Below are positions 1 to 7,520 of a stretch of DNA of 17,623 nt, one piece after another. The position numbers were made by a program, and so were the translations under genes. The DNA is from an uncultured Muribaculaceae bacterium. Its GTDB lineage: Bacteria > Bacteroidota > Bacteroidia > Bacteroidales > Muribaculaceae. The DNA is taken from NCBI GenBank assembly GCA_910586455.1, contig CAJUHX010000042.1, positions 1-17,623 on the forward strand. Direction: 5' to 3'. Each line of letters begins with the position of its first letter. The first letter of the stretch is position 1. The notes beneath the pieces were generated by a model. It made no database searches and was not told the DNA's origin. It saw only the letters and a program-made list of their open reading frames with translations.

Positions 1-54
1 CAGAGCATCTGCCTTACAAGCAGAGGGTCGGGGGTTCGAATCCCTCAACGCCCA
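1..54 (+). tRNA. tRNA-Val (anticodon UAC), 5' end cut off by the window
   Basis: Only the 3' part of the tRNA is inside the window. The anticodon stem is 8-12 (TCTGC) paired with 20-24 (GCAGA), and the 7-nt loop CTTACAA has TAC at 15-17, which reads valine GUA codons. The variable loop is 25-29. The T arm is 30-34 with 42-46 around the loop TTCGAAT. The 3' acceptor strand is 47-53 (AACGCCC) and the discriminator base is A54. CCA does not directly follow A54, so the CCA end is probably added after transcription. The acceptor 5' strand and most of the D arm lie left of the window. Confidence 0.93.
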
Positions 55-78
55 CTACCAATCATTATCATCTTATAT

Positions 79-112
79 CGGGCTTCCATTTTTCATGGAG
101 CCCGTTTTTTTT
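79..112 (+). terminator. Rho-independent terminator after the tRNA
   Basis: CGGGCT at 79-84 pairs with AGCCCG at 99-104. The stem can extend inward through CCAT/ATGG if one T is bulged. It is followed directly by eight T residues (105-112). This is a textbook intrinsic terminator for the tRNA transcript. Confidence 0.85.
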
Positions 113-129
113 GTATTGCAACATCAGCG

Positions 130-159
130 TTTTGACTATAGGGTTATTTTTGACTATAG
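130..159 (+). repeat. 12-bp tandem direct repeat upstream of menA
   Basis: TTTTGACTATAG occurs at 130-141 and again, identical, at 148-159, with an 18-bp period. Each copy contains TTTG, the Bacteroidetes -33 hexamer core, but neither is followed at about 20 bp by a good TAnnTTTG box. It could be a duplicated promoter segment or a regulator site. A second small repeat, GCTAAAG at 161-167 and 169-175, follows it. Confidence 0.5.
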
Positions 160-186
160 AGCTAAAGTGCTAAAGAAAAAAGAGGT

Positions 187-1032
187 ATGAAGAAGCTTAG
201 TATTTGGGTTGAGGCCATGCGCTTGCGCACCCTGCCGGTGTCGCTGGCCGGAGTTCTGGCCGGAGTGGCTGCCGCATGGGCAGTGCCCGGCCATCGTGCG
301 TTGCCGGCTGTACTGTGTTTTGTGTTCGCGCTGCTGGCCCAGATTGCATCGAATTTCGCCAATGAATATTTCGACTATAAGGGAGGCCTCGACAAGGCAG
401 GCCGCGAAGGACCCCGCCGCGGAGTTACCGAGGGCGACATCACACCCGGCGCCATGTATGTCGCCACGCTGGCAGCCCTTGCGCTGGCATGCGCCGTAGG
501 TTGCTCACTGATATGGTGGGGCGGCTGGTGGCTGGTGGCGGTCGGAGCCTTTATAGCCCTTGGTGTGCTGGCTTACAGTGCCGGCCCGTGGCCGCTGTCG
601 CACCACGGCATGGGCGAGGTGGCCGTAGTGTTTTTCTTCGGCCTTATTCCGGTTAATTTCACATACTGGCTGGTAAGCGGCCACCGGCCGGGCGCGGCGG
701 TGATGATGCTGTCGCTGGCAGTGGGGTTGATGGGTGCGAATGTGCTCGTGGTCAATAATCTGCGCGACCGTTCCGATGACGCCGCCGTAGGCAAGCATAC
801 CCTGGCTGTACTATTTGGCGAGCCATTTATGGTATGGCTGTATCTGCTTGACGGCGTGGCTGCGGCCGCCCTGATGTGGGCCTGGCGCCCGTGGTGGCCC
901 TTGATTTATCTTGTCGGCCATCTGGTGTTGACCATGCGGGTATGGCGTATACGAGGCCGCCGCATGAATCCGTTGCTGGGCCTTACCGCCGTATGGATGT
1001 TCGCAACAGTGCTGCTGCTTGCACTGGTGTAG
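187..1032 (+). CDS. menA: 1,4-dihydroxy-2-naphthoate prenyltransferase (MenA, UbiA family)
   Basis: This integral inner-membrane enzyme attaches the polyprenyl tail to 1,4-dihydroxy-2-naphthoate, giving demethylmenaquinone, in the pathway to the respiratory quinone of anaerobic Bacteroidales. The protein has 281 residues, normal for the family, and consists of alternating hydrophobic helices. The two Asp-rich sites of UbiA enzymes are visible: N56-xxNEYFDY (D63) followed by D69, and NNLRDRSDD at 190-198 followed by GKHTLAV (K203). These bind prenyl diphosphate through Mg2+. The ATG at 187 puts a short charged N-terminus before the first helix, as expected. AGAGG at 181-185 is too close to the start to be a normally spaced ribosome-binding site. 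No other men genes are adjacent. It stands alone between the tRNA terminator and the efflux operon. A different UbiA substrate is possible, but the NNLRD...GKHTLAV block favours MenA. Confidence 0.9.
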   Translation: MKKLSIWVEAMRLRTLPVSLAGVLAGVAAAWAVPGHRALPAVLCFVFALLAQIASNFANEYFDYKGGLDKAGREGPRRGVTEGDITPGAMYVATLAALALACAVGCSLIWWGGWWLVAVGAFIALGVLAYSAGPWPLSHHGMGEVAVVFFFGLIPVNFTYWLVSGHRPGAAVMMLSLAVGLMGANVLVVNNLRDRSDDAAVGKHTLAVLFGEPFMVWLYLLDGVAAAALMWAWRPWWPLIYLVGHLVLTMRVWRIRGRRMNPLLGLTAVWMFATVLLLALV

Positions 1033-1108
1033 GCAATACGTGCGCCCGATTCAACATTTAGTTTAAAATATTGTTGATATTTTATAAATACGGGAATAAA
1101 AGCTCATT

Positions 1109-1122
1109 GGCACATTTGTGCC
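1109..1122. promoter_or_regulatory. Palindrome upstream of the efflux operon (operator or weak menA terminator)
   Basis: GGCACA-TT-TGTGCC is a perfect inverted repeat with 6-bp arms and a 2-bp centre. It lies about 40 bp upstream of the putative -7 box of the efflux operon, a plausible place for a repressor or activator. Read as RNA, the stem GGCAC/GTGCC is followed by the T-rich GTTTGTTTG, so it could instead be a weak menA terminator. No regulator gene is adjacent. Confidence 0.35.
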
Positions 1123-1137
1123 GTTTGTTTGCGTCCC

Positions 1138-1169
1138 TTAGATAGTTTCAGTTGTTTTATCTAATTTTG
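1138..1169 (+). promoter_or_regulatory. Putative Bacteroidetes promoter of the RND efflux operon
   Basis: TAATTTTG at 1162-1169 matches the -7 consensus TAnnTTTG exactly. Twenty bases upstream, TTAG at 1138-1141 matches the -33 TTTG in three of four positions. The expected start of transcription is near 1173, giving a leader of roughly 25 nt before the ATG at 1199. Confidence 0.55.
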
Positions 1170-1198
1170 CAATTCATCACATAAAGCAATAAGCCAAT

Positions 1199-2419
1199 AT
1201 GAGTACTTCCGAGAAGAATACAGCAGATAAGGCACGGCATCATAACCGCGGCGCCCACCGTGCATGGGTAGTCATAGTTCTGGTTATACTTATAGCTGCG
1301 GCCGCTGTCTATTTTATGATGCGTCCCAAGACTCAGACCGCACCTCTGCCGGTAGTGGAGGTTGAGAGTGTCGACGTTGCCGACGTAAACATATACGGCG
1401 AATATGTAGGCCGTATCCGTGCCCAGCAGTTCGTGGAGGTGCATGCACGTGTGGAGGGCTATCTGCAGAAGATGTGCTTTACCGAAGGCACATACGTAAA
1501 GGCCGGCCAGACATTGTTTGTAATTGACCCACAGCTGTATCAGGCCCATGTCAACAAGGCCCGCGCACAGCTCAACAAGGCCGAGGCCCTGGCCCGCAAG
1601 ACCAAGCACGACCTCGACCGCATACGGCCCCTGTATGAGCAGAACGCAGCCTCACAGCTCGACCTCGACAATGCCGTGGCAGCTTACGAGGGCGCGCAGG
1701 CCGAGGTGACCGTGAGCCGGGCCGACCTTACACAGGCCGAACTTACTCTGGGCTACACTCGCGTTACCTCGCCTATCTCGGGCTATATTTCGGAGAGCTA
1801 TGCCGACATCGGCACCCTGGTGGGGCCCTCGGGCGGCAAGTCGCTGCTGGCTACTGTGGTGAAGAGCGATACTGTACGTGTCGACTTCAGCATGACCGCC
1901 ATCGACTATCTGCGCGGCAAAGACCGCAACGTGAGCATAGGCAGCGACAACAGCGGCAGCAAACTGAAATCGTTCGTAACCATTACACTGGCCGACGGTT
2001 CGGAATACCCCGTGCGTGGACAGGTAGACTTCGCCGACCCCAAGGTCGACCCCAAGACCGGCACCTTCTCCGTGCGCGCCGAGATGCCGAACCCCGACCG
2101 CAACCTGCTGCCTGGCGAGTTTACCAAGGTGCGGGTGCTGCTCGACGTGCGCGAGGAAGCCATAGAGGTGCCCACACGCTCTCTGGTGATGGAAAAGAAC
2201 GGTGCGTATATCTATGTGGTCCGTCCGGACTCCGTGGCCGAAAAACGATTTATAGAAATCGGCCCCGAGGTGGGCAACAACACTATAGTGGAGCGCGGCC
2301 TGGCCAAAGGCGAGAGCATAGTGGTGGAGGGATTCCACAAACTTACCCACAACATGAAGGTGGCGCCGGTCGTGGCCAAGCCTAAGGCAAGCACCGATGA
2401 CGCCCGAAAGGAGGACTGA
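1199..2419 (+). CDS. RND efflux periplasmic adaptor subunit (AcrA/MexA type, membrane fusion protein)
   Basis: This is the adaptor that joins the inner-membrane pump to the outer-membrane channel. It has 406 residues. The N-terminus is charged and followed by one hydrophobic segment (about 22-41) with no lipobox Cys, so the protein is anchored by a transmembrane helix rather than a lipid, unlike AcrA. Next come a lipoyl-like half motif (about 79-110, with VEGYLQ and GTYVKAGQTLF), an alpha-hairpin rich in Ala, Lys, Glu and Gln (about 111-185), the second lipoyl half starting LGYTRVTSPISGYI, then beta-barrel and membrane-proximal domains to about 390. This is the standard HlyD/AcrA order. It is the first gene of a three-gene operon, 2 bp from the pump gene. 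Substrates cannot be read from the sequence. Confidence 0.93.
   Translation: MSTSEKNTADKARHHNRGAHRAWVVIVLVILIAAAAVYFMMRPKTQTAPLPVVEVESVDVADVNIYGEYVGRIRAQQFVEVHARVEGYLQKMCFTEGTYVKAGQTLFVIDPQLYQAHVNKARAQLNKAEALARKTKHDLDRIRPLYEQNAASQLDLDNAVAAYEGAQAEVTVSRADLTQAELTLGYTRVTSPISGYISESYADIGTLVGPSGGKSLLATVVKSDTVRVDFSMTAIDYLRGKDRNVSIGSDNSGSKLKSFVTITLADGSEYPVRGQVDFADPKVDPKTGTFSVRAEMPNPDRNLLPGEFTKVRVLLDVREEAIEVPTRSLVMEKNGAYIYVVRPDSVAEKRFIEIGPEVGNNTIVERGLAKGESIVVEGFHKLTHNMKVAPVVAKPKASTDDARKED
2408..2414 (+). promoter_or_regulatory. Strong Shine-Dalgarno sequence of the RND pump gene
   Basis: AAGGAGG ends 7 nt before the ATG at 2422. It lies inside the last codons of the adaptor gene, whose stop is 2417-2419. 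It fixes the pump start. It stands out because most genes in this window have no recognisable Shine-Dalgarno sequence. Confidence 0.75.
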
Positions 2420-2421
2420 CC

Positions 2422-5400
2422 ATGAAAAAGAACTTCTTTCTCGAACACCCCGTGTTCGCCATAGTGATATCCATAGTGATATTTATAATAGGCGGAATAG
2501 GGTTGCTGCTGCTGCCTGTTGACCAATACCCCGACATTGTACCTCCGGTGGTGCGCGTAACAGCATCATATCCCGGCGCCGACGCTACCACGGTGACACA
2601 GGCCGTGGCTACGCCTATAGAGCAGGAACTCAACGGTACGCCCGGCATGATTTACATGTCGTCGACCAGCAGCAATTCCGGAGGATTCTCCGCCCTGGTG
2701 ACATTCGACATAGACACTGACCCAGAGCTGGCCGCAGTCGACATTCAGAACCGCATCAAAAAGGCCGAGGCACGCCTGCCGGCCGAAGTGGTGCAGAACG
2801 GCATATCGGTGTCGAAGGAAACCGCCGGACGCCTGATGACCATAACTATACTATCCGACGACCCCAAGTTCGACGAGGTATATCTGAGCAACTATACCAC
2901 CCTGAACGTAATCGACCCCATACGGCGTATTCCGGGTGTGGGTTCGGTAAGTTCGGTCGGAGGCCGCTATTACGCCATGCAGATATGGGTGGAACCCGAC
3001 AAACTGGCCGACCTCGGTCTGACGGTCAAGGATATCCAGAACGCACTCAAGGACCAGAACCGCGAGTCGGCGGCCGGTACCCTGGGTATGGCGCCGATGA
3101 ACGATGTGGATATCACCATGCCCATCATCGCCCGCGGGCGCCTGTCGTCGGTAAAGGAATTCGAGGACATAGTGCTGCGAGCCGGCTCCAACGGCTCCAT
3201 GATAAGGCTCAAAGACGTGGCCCGCATTTCGCTTGAAGCCCAGAGTTATGCCACCGAGAGCGGTATTAACGGCGGCAATGCGGCCGTGATAAACATCAAC
3301 ATGCTGCCCGGCTCCAACGCTATGGATGTGGCCGATGCTGTGAAAAAAGAGATGGCCGAGATTGCCAAAAACTTTCCGGCAGGCATCGACTATGAGATTC
3401 CATTCGACATGACCACATATATCAAGGAATCGATACACCATGTGTACCAGACCTTTTTCGAGGCGCTGCTGCTGGTGATTGTGGTTGTGTTCCTGTCGCT
3501 GCAGAACTGGCGCGCCACGCTCATTCCGGTGGTGGCGGTGCCTATATCGCTTGTGGGCACGTTCGGTGTGATGCTCATGTTCGGCTTCTCGCTCAACATG
3601 CTTACCCTGCTTGGCCTTATTCTGGCCATAGGCATAGTGGTGGACGATGCCATAGTGGTGGTGGAAAACGTGGACCGCATAATGAACAGCGAGCGGCTGT
3701 CGCCCAAGGAAGCCACTGCCAAAGCCATGCAGAATCTGGGCAGCGCCCTGGTGGCGATGTCGCTGGTACTCTGCGCCGTGTTTGTGCCGGTAAGCTTTCT
3801 GCCAGGTATCACAGGCCAGCTGTACCGTCAGTTTACGGTCACCATAGCCGTGTCGGTGGTAATCTCCACAATTGTGGCCCTTACGCTGTCGCCTGTGATG
3901 TGCGCCGCGCTTCTGCGCCCGGATTCCGGCAAGCGAAAGGCCCGTGCCTTCCGCCTCATCAACTGGTGGCTGGCCCGCGGCAACCGCTTCTACTCGCGCA
4001 CCATACGCCGTACCGTCAACCATCCCAAGCGCATGTACACAGCCTTCGGTCTGGCTCTGGTATTCATATATATGATGAACGCCCTGATGCCACAGAGCTT
4101 TATGTCGCAGGAAGATCAGGGTTACTTTACCGTAGAACTCGAACTGCCTGAGGGCGCCACCATAGAGCGTACCCGCCAGGTAACCGAGAGGGCCATGAAC
4201 AAGCTTATGACCGACCCCGACGTAGAGTATGTGCTCAACGTTACCGGCTCGTCGCCGCGTGTAGGTTCCAACCAGGCCCATTCGCAGCTTACAGTGATAC
4301 TCAAAGACTGGGGCAACCGCAGCAGCGAGGGCGCCATAGCCAAAGTACGCAGCCGTGTCCATGAGGCCTTGGCCGAATATCCCGAGTGCAAGGTGTATGT
4401 GTTCTCGCCGGCCATCATTCCCGGCCTGGGCACAAGTGGCGGCTTTGAAATGGTGCTTGAGGCCCGCGGCGACGCTTCGTACACCGACCTGCAGCGGGCT
4501 GTCGACACCCTGCGCCTGTACGCCAACGAGTCCAAGGCCATTGCCGACCTCAGTACTTCGATGCAGACCGACATTCCGCAGCTGTACTTCGATGTCGACC
4601 GCGACCGTGCCCAGATGCTGGGCATACCCGTAAGCGACATATTCTCTACCATGAAGGCCTTTACCGGCTCGGTGTACATCAACGACTTCAATATGTTCAA
4701 CCGCATATATCGCGTGTATCTGCAGGCCGATGCCCCGTATCGCTCGAACCGCGAGAACCTCAACCTATTCTTTGTAAAGAGTGCCGACGGGAGCATGGTG
4801 CCGGTATCGTCGCTGGGTACCTCGCACTTCACTACAGGCCCGGGCACAATCGGACGATTCAACATGTTCAATTCGGCCACAATATCGGGCGAGGCCGCCC
4901 ACGGCTACAGTACCGGCGAGGCTATGGACGCCCTGGAGAACATAGTGGCTGAGCATCTGCCGTCGAACATTGGCGTGGAGTGGAGCGGACTGTCGTACCA
5001 GCAGCGTCACGAAAGCGGCAATACCGGCCTTACGCTTGGTCTGGTGTTCCTGTTCGTATTCCTGTTCCTGGCGGCACTCTACGAGAGCTGGGCCGTGCCT
5101 CTAGCGGTAATTCTGTCGCTGCCCATAGCCGGTGTGGGTGCCTATCTGGGCATCTGGGTCTGTGGGCTTGAAAGCAACGTGTACTTCCAGATAGGTCTGG
5201 TGATGCTCGTGGGTCTTGTGGCCAAGAACGCCATACTTATAGTGGAGTTCGCCAAAGAAGAGAGCGATAAAGGCGAGCACGCTCTGTCGGCTGCTCTTAC
5301 CGCGGCCCGGCTGCGCTTCCGCCCCATTGTAATGACCTCGCTGGCCTTTATGCTGGGCCTGCTGCCGCTGCTGTTCGCCTCCGGCCCGGGTTCAGCTGCG

Positions 5401-5529
5401 CGTCGCGACATCGGCACCGGCGTGTTCTTCGGCATGGCCGTGGCCATTACAATAGGCATAGTGTTTGTGCCCTTCTTCTTCGTTCAGGTCAACAAACTTA
5501 CCCACCGTTTAAAAAAACAAAAGAAATGA
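2422..5529 (+). CDS. RND multidrug efflux pump, inner-membrane permease (AcrB/MexB type, HAE1 family)
   Basis: This proton-driven antiporter captures amphipathic compounds in the periplasm and inner membrane and passes them to the channel protein. It has 1035 residues, close to AcrB. There is one N-terminal transmembrane helix (about 11-31), a large periplasmic porter/docking region, a block of six helices starting near 343, a second periplasmic loop, and a final block of helices to about 1025. The proton-relay residues are present: adjacent Asp408 and Asp409 in GIVVDDAIVVVENV, equivalent to AcrB D407/D408, and Lys935 in LVGLVAKNAILIVEFA, equivalent to K940. Motifs such as PVDQYPDI and ATPIEQELNG are typical of HAE1. 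The pump is therefore predicted to be active, and drug rather than heavy-metal export is likely. The stop codon overlaps the start of the channel gene. Which compounds it exports is unknown. Confidence 0.96.
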   Translation: MKKNFFLEHPVFAIVISIVIFIIGGIGLLLLPVDQYPDIVPPVVRVTASYPGADATTVTQAVATPIEQELNGTPGMIYMSSTSSNSGGFSALVTFDIDTDPELAAVDIQNRIKKAEARLPAEVVQNGISVSKETAGRLMTITILSDDPKFDEVYLSNYTTLNVIDPIRRIPGVGSVSSVGGRYYAMQIWVEPDKLADLGLTVKDIQNALKDQNRESAAGTLGMAPMNDVDITMPIIARGRLSSVKEFEDIVLRAGSNGSMIRLKDVARISLEAQSYATESGINGGNAAVININMLPGSNAMDVADAVKKEMAEIAKNFPAGIDYEIPFDMTTYIKESIHHVYQTFFEALLLVIVVVFLSLQNWRATLIPVVAVPISLVGTFGVMLMFGFSLNMLTLLGLILAIGIVVDDAIVVVENVDRIMNSERLSPKEATAKAMQNLGSALVAMSLVLCAVFVPVSFLPGITGQLYRQFTVTIAVSVVISTIVALTLSPVMCAALLRPDSGKRKARAFRLINWWLARGNRFYSRTIRRTVNHPKRMYTAFGLALVFIYMMNALMPQSFMSQEDQGYFTVELELPEGATIERTRQVTERAMNKLMTDPDVEYVLNVTGSSPRVGSNQAHSQLTVILKDWGNRSSEGAIAKVRSRVHEALAEYPECKVYVFSPAIIPGLGTSGGFEMVLEARGDASYTDLQRAVDTLRLYANESKAIADLSTSMQTDIPQLYFDVDRDRAQMLGIPVSDIFSTMKAFTGSVYINDFNMFNRIYRVYLQADAPYRSNRENLNLFFVKSADGSMVPVSSLGTSHFTTGPGTIGRFNMFNSATISGEAAHGYSTGEAMDALENIVAEHLPSNIGVEWSGLSYQQRHESGNTGLTLGLVFLFVFLFLAALYESWAVPLAVILSLPIAGVGAYLGIWVCGLESNVYFQIGLVMLVGLVAKNAILIVEFAKEESDKGEHALSAALTAARLRFRPIVMTSLAFMLGLLPLLFASGPGSAARRDIGTGVFFGMAVAITIGIVFVPFFFVQVNKLTHRLKKQKK

Positions 5530-6899
5530 AAAAGCTACTCGTCATACTGTTTCTGCTACCTCTGCTGTGGAACTGCTCCGGCACCCGCAACCTCAGCGAG
5601 GCTAACATAGGCGACATGCCTCAGACATATATCGAAGGCGCAGCGGTTGACTCGCTGTCGCTGGCCGACCTCAAGTGGTGGCAGTTCTACAGCGACTCAA
5701 CCCTGGTGAACCTTATGCGCCGGGCTCTTGAGAATAACCGCGACCTGCTTAAATGTGCCTCGCGAGTCGAGGAAATGCGCCGCCTCTACGGTGTGCAGCA
5801 GCTGAATTTGCTGCCAACGGTAAACGCTCAGATTGCATACTCGCATGAAACCAATGACTATAACGGTAGCGGCACCACCAAAGACCCCGAGTACGACCTC
5901 AAGTTGCCAATCACCTGGGAGATTAACCTGTGGGGCTCGCTGAGCCATGCCCGCAAGGGTGCTCAAGCCGGCTTTATGGCATCGGTGGAGGACTATCGCG
6001 CCATGCGCATGACTCTTATTTCCGAGGTGGCCGGCACTTACTTCAAGCTGCTTTCGCTCGAAAACGAACTTACAATAGTGCGCCAGACCCTGGAAACACG
6101 CAAGGAGTCGCTCGAACAGGCCCGCATACGCTTCGAAGGAGGCCTTACTCCTGAAACCACCTACCAACAGGCAAAGGTGGAATACGCCACCACGGCGTCA
6201 CTGGTGCCGGACCTGGAACTGAAGATGGCCTCGATGCGCAATGCCCTTACACTGCTGCTGGGCGAATATCCCCACGAAATCCATGAGCGCAAGGGCTACA
6301 TATTCGATGCCGCAATAGGGTCGAGGATGCCGGTAGGAGCAACCTCCGACCTGCTCAAGCGCCGCCCCGACCTGCGCGCCGCCGAACAGCGTCTGCGTGC
6401 CGCCATGGCACAGGTGGGTGTAAGCTATGCCGACCGCTTTCCGTCGCTGCGCCTGGGCTTCACTCCCGGTTTCGAGAACGACGGCCTTAAAAACTTCTTT
6501 AAGTCGCCATTCACATATATTATCGGCTCCATTACCGGTACAGTACTGGATTTCGGACGCAATAAACGCAAGTATCAGGCAGCAATCGCCGCCTACGACC
6601 AGAGCCGCTATGCTTACGAGCAGGCGGTTATCTCGGCGTTCACCGAAGTCAACACAGCCATCACAGCCTTTCAGAAGTACCGCGAGAATACTCGCGTGCA
6701 GCAGGAACTTATGGCCGCCGCCCGCGAATATGTACGTCTGGCACGCCTGCAGTATATGGGAGGCAGTCTGAATTATATTGATGTACTCGATGCTCAGCGC
6801 CGCTACTTCAGTGCCCAGATTGGTGTGAACAACGCTCTGCTCGACGAATACCTTGCCTTGATCAATCTCTACCGATCGCTTGGCGGGGGTACCGATTGA
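5526..6899 (+). CDS. Outer-membrane efflux channel lipoprotein (TolC/OprM-like, NodT family)
   Basis: This is the third part of the tripartite pump, a trimeric outer-membrane channel with a long periplasmic tunnel. It has 457 residues. The signal peptide ends in a lipobox (LLWNC, Cys17), so the protein is predicted to be lipid-anchored as in OprM, not unmodified as in TolC. Two outer-membrane-efflux-protein repeats follow (about 60-245 and 270-450), each rich in long amphipathic helices. RRPDLRAAEQRLRAA near 278 is the hallmark of the second repeat in the NodT family, and LDAQRRYFSAQ near the C-terminus is also typical. Its ATG overlaps the pump stop codon (ATGA at 5526-5529), so translation is probably coupled. 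The stop at 6897-6899 directly precedes the promoter of the next gene. Confidence 0.93.
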   Translation: MKKLLVILFLLPLLWNCSGTRNLSEANIGDMPQTYIEGAAVDSLSLADLKWWQFYSDSTLVNLMRRALENNRDLLKCASRVEEMRRLYGVQQLNLLPTVNAQIAYSHETNDYNGSGTTKDPEYDLKLPITWEINLWGSLSHARKGAQAGFMASVEDYRAMRMTLISEVAGTYFKLLSLENELTIVRQTLETRKESLEQARIRFEGGLTPETTYQQAKVEYATTASLVPDLELKMASMRNALTLLLGEYPHEIHERKGYIFDAAIGSRMPVGATSDLLKRRPDLRAAEQRLRAAMAQVGVSYADRFPSLRLGFTPGFENDGLKNFFKSPFTYIIGSITGTVLDFGRNKRKYQAAIAAYDQSRYAYEQAVISAFTEVNTAITAFQKYRENTRVQQELMAAAREYVRLARLQYMGGSLNYIDVLDAQRRYFSAQIGVNNALLDEYLALINLYRSLGGGTD

Positions 6900-6900
6900 A

Positions 6901-6932
6901 TTTGCGATTCTCGGCTAAATGTCCTAAATTTG
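6901..6932 (+). promoter_or_regulatory. Bacteroidetes promoter of the FKBP gene
   Basis: TTTG at 6901-6904 and TAAATTTG at 6925-6932 are separated by 20 bp, an exact match to the -33/-7 consensus of the Bacteroidetes primary sigma factor. The -33 box begins one base after the efflux-channel stop codon. The expected transcription start lies about 4 nt before the ATG at 6940, so the mRNA would be almost leaderless. Confidence 0.75.
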
Positions 6933-6939
6933 CACTACT

Positions 6940-7338
6940 ATGGCAAAACAGGACTATATTGAAAAGAACCGCCGGTGGCTGGCCGAAAAGGCCGGCGAAC
7001 CCGGTGTGAAAGCCCTCGACAAGGGTATATACTACAAAGTGCTGCGTGCAGGTAAACCGGGCGGAGCTTCGCCCAACCGAGGCAGTGTGGTGAATGTACA
7101 CTATATCGGTAAGACAATCAACGGCAAAACCTTCGACAGCAGCCGTGGAGGCGTGGCTCCGGCTTTCAGGCTACGTGAGCTCATACCCGGATGGATAATA
7201 GCCTTGCAGCAGATGCACGTCGGCGACAAGTGGGAAGTCTATATTCCTGCCGAGCAGGCCTATGGCCGTTTCAGTCAGCCCAGCATACCGGGCGGCTCCA
7301 CCCTGATATTCGAAATCGAACTTCTCGGCGTAATGTAG
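6940..7338 (+). CDS. FKBP-type peptidyl-prolyl cis-trans isomerase, cytoplasmic
   Basis: The enzyme catalyses cis-trans isomerisation of Xaa-Pro bonds and probably acts as a folding helper. It has 132 residues and no signal peptide or lipobox, so it should stay in the cytoplasm, unlike the exported FkpA/Mip-type FKBPs common in Bacteroidales. A charged N-terminal extension of about 27 residues precedes one complete FKBP domain (about 28-131). Recognisable pieces are VHYIGKTINGKTFDSS (53-68), LIPGW (81-85, with the pocket Trp85), QAYG (106-109) and IPGGSTLIFEIELLGV at the end. The usual aromatic pocket residues Tyr55, Phe65, Asp66, Trp85, Tyr108 and Phe124 are present, so it should be active. 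It has its own promoter and no clear link to the efflux operon. A palindromic repeat follows the stop codon. Confidence 0.93.
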   Translation: MAKQDYIEKNRRWLAEKAGEPGVKALDKGIYYKVLRAGKPGGASPNRGSVVNVHYIGKTINGKTFDSSRGGVAPAFRLRELIPGWIIALQQMHVGDKWEVYIPAEQAYGRFSQPSIPGGSTLIFEIELLGVM

Positions 7339-7351
7339 CCCCGCCGGAGTA

Positions 7352-7428
7352 GAGGCTTCGCTTTTACCCCTCCGTCGTTCCCGACGGAGGACTCTCAGGC
7401 GCGTTCTCCCCGTGGATGATGGCGGGGG
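7352..7428 (+). repeat. Palindromic intergenic repeat, copy 1
   Basis: This 77-bp block matches 11308-11384 in the same orientation at 71 of 77 positions without gaps. It contains a perfect 9-bp hairpin, CCTCCGTCG at 7369-7377 with CGACGGAGG at 7382-7390, and a 4-nt loop. A second hairpin is possible from CCCCG at 7408-7412 with CGGGG at 7423-7427. CCCCGCC at 7339-7345, just after the FKBP stop, is the reverse complement of GGCGGGG at 7421-7427 and could close the whole element. There is no T-tract, so it is not an ordinary terminator. It resembles REP/BIME or MITE-like intergenic repeats. It lies 36 bp upstream of the next promoter. Confidence 0.85.
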
Positions 7429-7464
7429 GATACACAATCAGCTTCTCAGCTTCTCTCAGATATA

Positions 7465-7496
7465 TTTGGAATATACATTTGGAATTATTAACTTTG
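7465..7496 (+). promoter_or_regulatory. Bacteroidetes promoter of the TPR-HTH regulator gene
   Basis: TTTG at 7465-7468 and TAACTTTG at 7489-7496 have exactly 20 bp between them, a full consensus match. The expected transcription start is near 7500, downstream of the in-frame ATGs at 7416 and 7419. This supports the start at 7521, with a leader of about 20 nt. Confidence 0.75.
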
Positions 7497-7520
7497 CCGA
7501 CGACAGCAATACAAACGTTA

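Noticed and set aside
58..60. CCA as an encoded tRNA 3' end
   Set aside because: Counting from the T arm, the discriminator base is A54, so this CCA is three bases too far downstream.
2851..4362. 503-residue open frame on the minus strand
   Set aside because: It lies fully inside the RND pump gene, is His/Tyr/Gly-rich and low in sense as a protein. It is a shadow of biased codon use in the pump.
7416..7520. In-frame N-terminal extension of the TPR-HTH gene from ATG 7416
   Set aside because: The ATG is inside the palindromic repeat and upstream of the consensus promoter, and the extension would bury the signal peptide that starts at 7521.
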